Made by a program: the position numbers and the translations under genes. This document shows, in pieces, positions 6,497 to 9,923 of a DNA stretch of 9,923 nt; position 1 is the stretch's first letter; each line of letters begins with the position of its first letter. Origin of the DNA: an uncultured Collinsella sp. Lineage in GTDB: Bacteria > Actinomycetota > Coriobacteriia > Coriobacteriales > Coriobacteriaceae. The notes beneath the pieces are model-generated. The model was given only the letters and a program-made list of their open reading frames with translations. It was not told the DNA's origin and did not search any database. Where the stretch lies: positions 1 to 9,923 of the forward strand of contig URKT01000078.1 of assembly GCA_900548495.1 (NCBI GenBank), given 5' to 3'.

Positions 6497-7624
6497 TTAT
6501 GCAAATACGATCAAATTATCCCTGTGTATCGCCGGCTTCTCGGCCAGGTTAGCGAGCAGGCGGTTGCTGGCGATCTGGTCCTGGCGGCGGCCGGCTGCAA
6601 GCTCCAGCACGTCCGAATCGGCCTCGGCGATACCGCGGGCGACGACCATACCGCTCGGATCGCACACGTCGAGCACATCGCCCTCGGCAAACTGGCCATC
6701 GACCTCGCGAATACCCACCGCAAGCAAGGAAGAGCCACGGCTAACCAGCGCCTTCGCAGCACCATCATCAACCGTCACCGACCCATGTGCCTTGTCGCCC
6801 AGCGCGATCCACAGCTTGCGGGGTGCGATGTCCAGACGCTCCGCCGGCGGATCGAACAGCGTGCCCACGCTCTCGCCGCGGGCGAGGCGCACGAGCGCAT
6901 CGGGCTCCTCGCCCGAGCAAATCACGCTCTGAATGCCCGCCGTCATCAGGATGCGGCTCGCGCGGATCTTGGTAATCATGCCGCCCGTGCCCACCGATGT
7001 GGAAGAATCGCCCGCCGAGGCAATAATCTTGGCATCGATCTTATGCACGACAGGAACAAACTCGGCCGTGGGGTCCTCATGCGGATTGGCAGTATAGAGA
7101 CCATCGATGTCCGAGAGCGTCACGCACAGATCGGCAGATACCAGGCAGCTCACGAGCGCCGCCAGTGTGTCGTTGTCGCCAAACTTGATCTCGTCGACGG
7201 TAACGGTGTCGTTCTCGTTGACGACCGGCACCACGCCCAGCTCCACCAGACGCAGCAGGGCGTCGCGCGCGTGCAGGTAGGACGTGCGACGCGCCGTGTC
7301 GTGACGCGTGAGCAGCACGAGCGAGGTGAGCAGGTCGCGCGCATGGAACTCCTCGTCGTAGGCCGACGAGATGATGCACTGACCAGCCGAGGCGCAGGCC
7401 TGCAGGCTCGGAAGGTCGCCGACCGGCTTGCGGTCGAAGCCCAACACGGGATAGCCACAGGCAATAGCGCCCGAGCTCACCACGACCAGACGCCAGCCGA
7501 GCTTGCGCAGCGCTGCGGCTTGATCGGCAAGTCCGCCGATAAAGGCGCGGTTGACCTTGCCATCGGCGCCCACCACCGTGGACGAACCGATCTTTACCAC
7601 CATCGTTTTATAAGAAGTCGTCAT
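6497..7624 (-). CDS. proB: Glutamate 5-kinase
   Basis: First, usually proline-inhibited enzyme of proline synthesis: phosphorylates glutamate to gamma-glutamyl phosphate with ATP. 375 residues, full length. Seen: amino-acid kinase domain with VVKIGSS (9-15), SSGAIACG (50-57), VVNENDTV (134-141), FGDNDTLAALVS (148-159) and GTGGMITKIRAS (212-223), followed by a C-terminal PUA domain (about 265-350, with RGSSLLAVGI). It lies 79 bases downstream of pncB on the same strand and may be co-transcribed. No convincing Shine-Dalgarno precedes the chosen ATG (7624), nor an alternative ATG seven codons in (7603), so the start is less certain than the identity. Its partner proA lies beyond an inverted hydrolase gene. 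Confidence 0.96.
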   Translation of the reverse strand: MTTSYKTMVVKIGSSTVVGADGKVNRAFIGGLADQAAALRKLGWRLVVVSSGAIACGYPVLGFDRKPVGDLPSLQACASAGQCIISSAYDEEFHARDLLTSLVLLTRHDTARRTSYLHARDALLRLVELGVVPVVNENDTVTVDEIKFGDNDTLAALVSCLVSADLCVTLSDIDGLYTANPHEDPTAEFVPVVHKIDAKIIASAGDSSTSVGTGGMITKIRASRILMTAGIQSVICSGEEPDALVRLARGESVGTLFDPPAERLDIAPRKLWIALGDKAHGSVTVDDGAAKALVSRGSSLLAVGIREVDGQFAEGDVLDVCDPSGMVVARGIAEADSDVLELAAGRRQDQIASNRLLANLAEKPAIHRDNLIVFA

Positions 7625-7662
7625 ACGTCAAACCAATCAACTGTTCAGCGAACGGCCGAGCT

Positions 7663-7696
7663 GGCGGCCAAGGGAGCGTGACTCGCCCCTACCGCC
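7663..7696 (-). other. Stem-loop in the pncB-proB spacer
   Basis: On the minus strand GGCGG (7696-7692) pairs with CCGCC (7667-7663), and GGGGCG with CGCTCC (7689-7684 with 7678-7673, one G-U) around a 5-base loop. No U-tract follows, so it is not a standard intrinsic terminator; it could modulate or process a pncB-proB transcript, or have no function. Confidence 0.3.
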
Positions 7697-7703
7697 CAAG
7701 GAA

Positions 7704-9209
7704 TTAGTGAGCCCAGGGAAAGGCAGAGGCCGCGGCCATGTTCTTGCGCACGAGCTCGTCGCGCACCTGAGCCAGGCCCTGCTCCATGCCCACCACATAG
7801 GTCTGCGGGTACAGGAAGCGCTTGAAAGCTGCGTCCAGATGATCGAGCGCCCAAGCACAGCGCTCGCGCGCGTCCTGGATGCTCTCACGCGGAGCCACCG
7901 CACTGCCATCGCGCACGATCGGCACCAGCAGCTCGCGATACTCAAGTTCGGACACGTCGGTCACCAGGGCGGCATCATTCACGGCCACGAGGGTATTGCC
8001 GCGCGCGGAGCCCTCCCCCGCCAGATGGTCCTCGTCGTAGATCATGTCGCAGACCGGGCCGCCAAAGCCGTCGTAATAACGGCGCACGCGTTGCACACCC
8101 GGGATCGTGCGCTTGTAGGGCTGCTCGGAGAGCTTGACCACCGGCGTCCATGGACCTGCCTCGCTCGCACGGCGGGCGGAAAGCTTGTACACGCCGCCCA
8201 GCGCCGGCTGGTCATAGCAGGTCGCAAGCTTGGTACCCACGCCAAAGCTGTCGATGGGCGCGCCCTGGTCGAGCAGCGACTGAATCGTGTACTCATCCAG
8301 ATCGTTAGAAACCGAGATCCCCACATAGGGCAGGCCCTCGGCATCAAAACGGCCGCGAACATACTTGGAGAGCTTGGCGAGGTCGCCGGAGTCGATGCGA
8401 ATGGCCGACAGGCGCTCGCCCACCGCCTCCATCTCCTTGGCAACCGTAATGGCATGCTCGCAGCCCTCGCGCACGTCATAGGTGTCGATGAGCAGCGTAC
8501 AGTTCTTGGGGCTCGACTTGGCAAAGGCGCGGAAGGCCTCGAGCTCGGAATCGAAGCTCATCACCCAGCTGTGCGCATGCGTGCCAAAGACGGGAATACC
8601 GTAGCGGCGGCCGGCGAGCACATTGGACGTAGAGGAGCAGCCGGCAACGTAGCTCGCGCGCGCAACGGCCAGGCCGCCATCGGGACCCTGGGCTCGGCGC
8701 AGGCCAAACTCGGCCACGGGACGACCGTTGGCCGCCAACACCACGCGTGCCGTCTTGGTGGCAACAAGCGTCTGGAAGCCGACGATGTTGAGCAGCGCGG
8801 TCTCGAGAAGCTGGCACTCCAGCGACGGGCCGGTGACGCGCACCATGGGCTCGCGCGGAAACACGAGCTCGCCCTCGGGCACGGCGTCAATGTTCACGTG
8901 CGCACGGAAGTTGCGCAGGTAGTCGAGGAATGCAGGCTTAAACATCGCGCCGCCGGCCGGAGCCTGGAGCGAGGCGAGGTAGTCGATATCCTCGGGCGTA
9001 AAGCGCAGATTCTCGACCAGCTCGGGCAGCTCGGCGGTGCCGCACATGACGGCATAGGCGCTACCAAAAGGATGGTCGCGGTAAAACGCGGTAAAACAAC
9101 CCTGCTCATTGGCCTTGCCGCTCTCCCACAGGCCCTGGGCCATAGTGAGCTCGTACAGATCGGTGAGCATTGCAATGTCGGTGGGATGCGAGATGTCGGT
9201 CAAAGCCAT
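7704..9209 (-). CDS. pncB: Nicotinate phosphoribosyltransferase
   Basis: Joins nicotinate and PRPP to give nicotinate mononucleotide, the entry step of the Preiss-Handler NAD salvage route, usually with ATP hydrolysis. The 501-residue protein starts MALTDISHPTDIAMLTDLYELTMAQGLW, the classic N-terminal signature (TDLYELTMAQ). Other family marks: FGLRRAQGPDGG (168-179), FGTHAHSWVMSF (208-219, with H211 a candidate for the phosphorylated histidine), RIDSGDL (271-277) and FGVGTKL (322-328) for phosphate and PRPP binding. GAAAGG upstream supports this start over an upstream ATG at 9266, which would add a non-family extension. It is 84 bases downstream of the small membrane-protein gene and 79 bases upstream of proB, all on the same strand, so a three-gene transcript is possible. 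Confidence 0.96.
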   Translation of the reverse strand: MALTDISHPTDIAMLTDLYELTMAQGLWESGKANEQGCFTAFYRDHPFGSAYAVMCGTAELPELVENLRFTPEDIDYLASLQAPAGGAMFKPAFLDYLRNFRAHVNIDAVPEGELVFPREPMVRVTGPSLECQLLETALLNIVGFQTLVATKTARVVLAANGRPVAEFGLRRAQGPDGGLAVARASYVAGCSSTSNVLAGRRYGIPVFGTHAHSWVMSFDSELEAFRAFAKSSPKNCTLLIDTYDVREGCEHAITVAKEMEAVGERLSAIRIDSGDLAKLSKYVRGRFDAEGLPYVGISVSNDLDEYTIQSLLDQGAPIDSFGVGTKLATCYDQPALGGVYKLSARRASEAGPWTPVVKLSEQPYKRTIPGVQRVRRYYDGFGGPVCDMIYDEDHLAGEGSARGNTLVAVNDAALVTDVSELEYRELLVPIVRDGSAVAPRESIQDARERCAWALDHLDAAFKRFLYPQTYVVGMEQGLAQVRDELVRKNMAAASAFPWAH

Positions 9210-9293
9210 GGGGCGACCTTTCGGATGTGTGGTGCAGAATTTAAGGGTTGGACGAGAGCAGAGCATGCGGACATGACGCCCGATGCAAATCGG

Positions 9294-9752
9294 TTAGAGC
9301 AGGCCCATGCTGGTCAGGATCGTGTAGCCCATAAAGATGACAAACGCGATGAGGGCAAGGACAATGATGATTTTTTGAGCCGGCGCCATGCCAGGGATCT
9401 CGTTCTCGCCCGCAGGCTCCTTGGAGGTAACCATGCGCTGGGCAAAGGTCATCTCGTCACGGCTCGGCTTGGGCTCGACGGACTTGGGACGAGCGGCCTT
9501 TTTAGGCTGAGGTTTGGGCGCGGCAGGTGCAGGCTTCGCAGCAGCGGGCTTGGGTGCGGGCGCGGGCGCCGGCGCGGATGCGGCGTTCGAGGCGACCTCC
9601 TCGGCCTTCGCACGCTCGGCACGCAGGGCAGCCAGCTCCTCGCGCTCGCGACGGGCCTCTTCCCGAGCCTCGCGGCGGGCCTTCTCAGCGCGGAGCTCTT
9701 CCAACTCAGCGCGCTCCTCGTCGGACAATGGTTGGGACTCAAGCTCGGCCAT
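9294..9752 (-). CDS. Small coiled-coil, Ala/Pro-rich protein with a C-terminal membrane segment
   Basis: A 152-residue protein that I do not recognise by family. Seen: residues 10-53 are a highly charged Glu/Arg/Ala helix, likely coiled coil; 54-95 are an Ala/Pro/Lys-rich flexible linker (repeated PAPAPAPKP-like units); 96-127 are polar; 128-148 form one hydrophobic helix (IIIVLALIAFVIFMGYTIL), leaving only about four residues after it. No signal peptide, so the topology suggests a cytoplasmic domain anchored by its tail. The start MAELESQ is supported by GAAAGGG upstream; a longer frame starting at 9788 would run through the tRNA terminator and is rejected. Only 18 bases separate the start codon from that terminator's T-run, leaving little room for a promoter of its own. 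Confidence 0.75.
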   Translation of the reverse strand: MAELESQPLSDEERAELEELRAEKARREAREEARREREELAALRAERAKAEEVASNAASAPAPAPAPKPAAAKPAPAAPKPQPKKAARPKSVEPKPSRDEMTFAQRMVTSKEPAGENEIPGMAPAQKIIIVLALIAFVIFMGYTILTSMGLL

Positions 9753-9770
9753 GGTAAAGCCCTTTCTTTT

Positions 9771-9800
9771 AAAAAAAGCCGCCGACACAATGTCAGCGGC
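9771..9800 (-). terminator. Intrinsic terminator of tRNA-Ala
   Basis: On the minus strand a 10-bp stem (GCCGCTGACA pairing with TGTCGGCGGC, one G-U) with a 3-base loop is followed directly by seven T. It lies 16 bases past the 3' end of the tRNA and upstream of the small membrane-protein gene, which uses the same strand. Confidence 0.9.
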
Positions 9801-9816
9801 TTATCAAATCCAAGGG

Positions 9817-9889
9817 TGGAGACGAAGGGAGTCGAACCCTCGGCCTCTGCCATGCGACGGCAGCGCTCTCCCAACTGAGCTACGTCCCC
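9817..9889 (-). tRNA. tRNA-Ala (anticodon CGC)
   Basis: A 73-base cloverleaf: 7-bp acceptor stem (GGGGACG/CGTCTCC), D arm GCTC...GAGC, 5-bp anticodon stem CTGCC/GGCAG with loop GTCGCAT giving anticodon CGC (reads GCG, alanine), 5-base variable loop, and T arm with TTCGACT. The acceptor stem has the G3-U70 pair, the main alanine identity element. The terminal CCA is not encoded (the gene is followed by CCC). The promoter lies outside the sequence, since only five genomic bases remain before the adapter. Confidence 0.97.
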
Positions 9890-9894
9890 AGGAC

Positions 9895-9923
9895 CTGTCT
9901 CTTATACACATCTCCGAGCCCAC
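9895..9923. other. Illumina Nextera adapter, reverse complement (not genomic)
   Basis: CTGTCTCTTATACACATCT (9895-9913) is the reverse complement of the 19-base mosaic end, and the next ten bases CCGAGCCCAC continue into the Read 2 adapter. It mirrors the element at bases 15-48, so the true genomic sequence ends at 9894. Confidence 0.98.

Noticed and set aside
6452..7681. 409-codon plus-strand open frame
   Set aside because: Antisense shadow of proB, low-complexity composition and no domain signature.
9753..9788. Upstream start (MSAAFFKRKGFT...) for the small membrane protein
   Set aside because: These codons would be encoded by the terminator stem and T-run; the inner ATG at 9752 has a suitable ribosome binding site.
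9768..9796. Sigma70-like pair CTGACA-17-TTTAAA on the minus strand inside the tRNA terminator
   Set aside because: The hexamers are made of the terminator stem and T-run, and the start site would fall within the ribosome binding site of the following gene; probably chance.
7707..9878. 723-codon plus-strand open frame
   Set aside because: Antisense to pncB and to the small membrane-protein gene, and it runs into the tRNA; no domain recognisable.
30..9913. Transposon-like structure: 19-bp inverted Tn5 mosaic ends bracketing nearly the whole window
   Set aside because: The ends continue into Nextera Read 2 adapter, and the left end into a P7 index, and no transposase or resistance gene lies inside. 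It is library sequence.

Overview
The window is a 9.85-kb stretch of ordinary, GC-rich bacterial chromosome (bases 49-9894) with Illumina Nextera adapter still attached at both ends (1-48 and 9895-9923). Gene content (a CarD-family regulator, a split proB/proA locus, pncB, argS, a family of HD hydrolases) and the intergenic hairpins built on a GGGGAC...CCTTTG core suggest a gut Coriobacteriia member, most likely Collinsella. That assignment rests on recognition from memory, not on a search.

Layout, left to right: adapter with a readable i7 index; argS (minus, 3' end cut off by the adapter junction); a 342-base AT-richer divergent region with palindromes; a CarD-family regulator (plus); a 41-bp terminator-like hairpin repeat; an HD-domain hydrolase (plus); a second, almost identical hairpin repeat that also separates it from the convergent proA (minus); a 112-base divergent promoter region; an S33-family (proline iminopeptidase-like) alpha/beta hydrolase (plus); a 209-base convergent gap with short repeats and a large, roughly 98-base imperfect hairpin; proB (minus); pncB (minus); a small coiled-coil, Ala/Pro-rich protein with one C-terminal membrane segment (minus); an intrinsic terminator; tRNA-Ala(CGC) (minus); adapter.

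Functionally, proB and proA make the first two steps of proline synthesis from glutamate, and the hydrolase lying between them in the opposite direction resembles enzymes that release N-terminal proline from peptides, so the centre of the window looks like a proline-supply neighbourhood. pncB feeds NAD salvage, and argS and tRNA-Ala serve translation. I see no phage, insertion sequence, CRISPR array or defence system. The most noteworthy items are the sequencing-adapter ends (with spurious peptides they create), the repeat pair flanking the HD gene, the split proBA locus, the large hairpin 3' of proB, and a CarD-like protein with no tryptophan at all.
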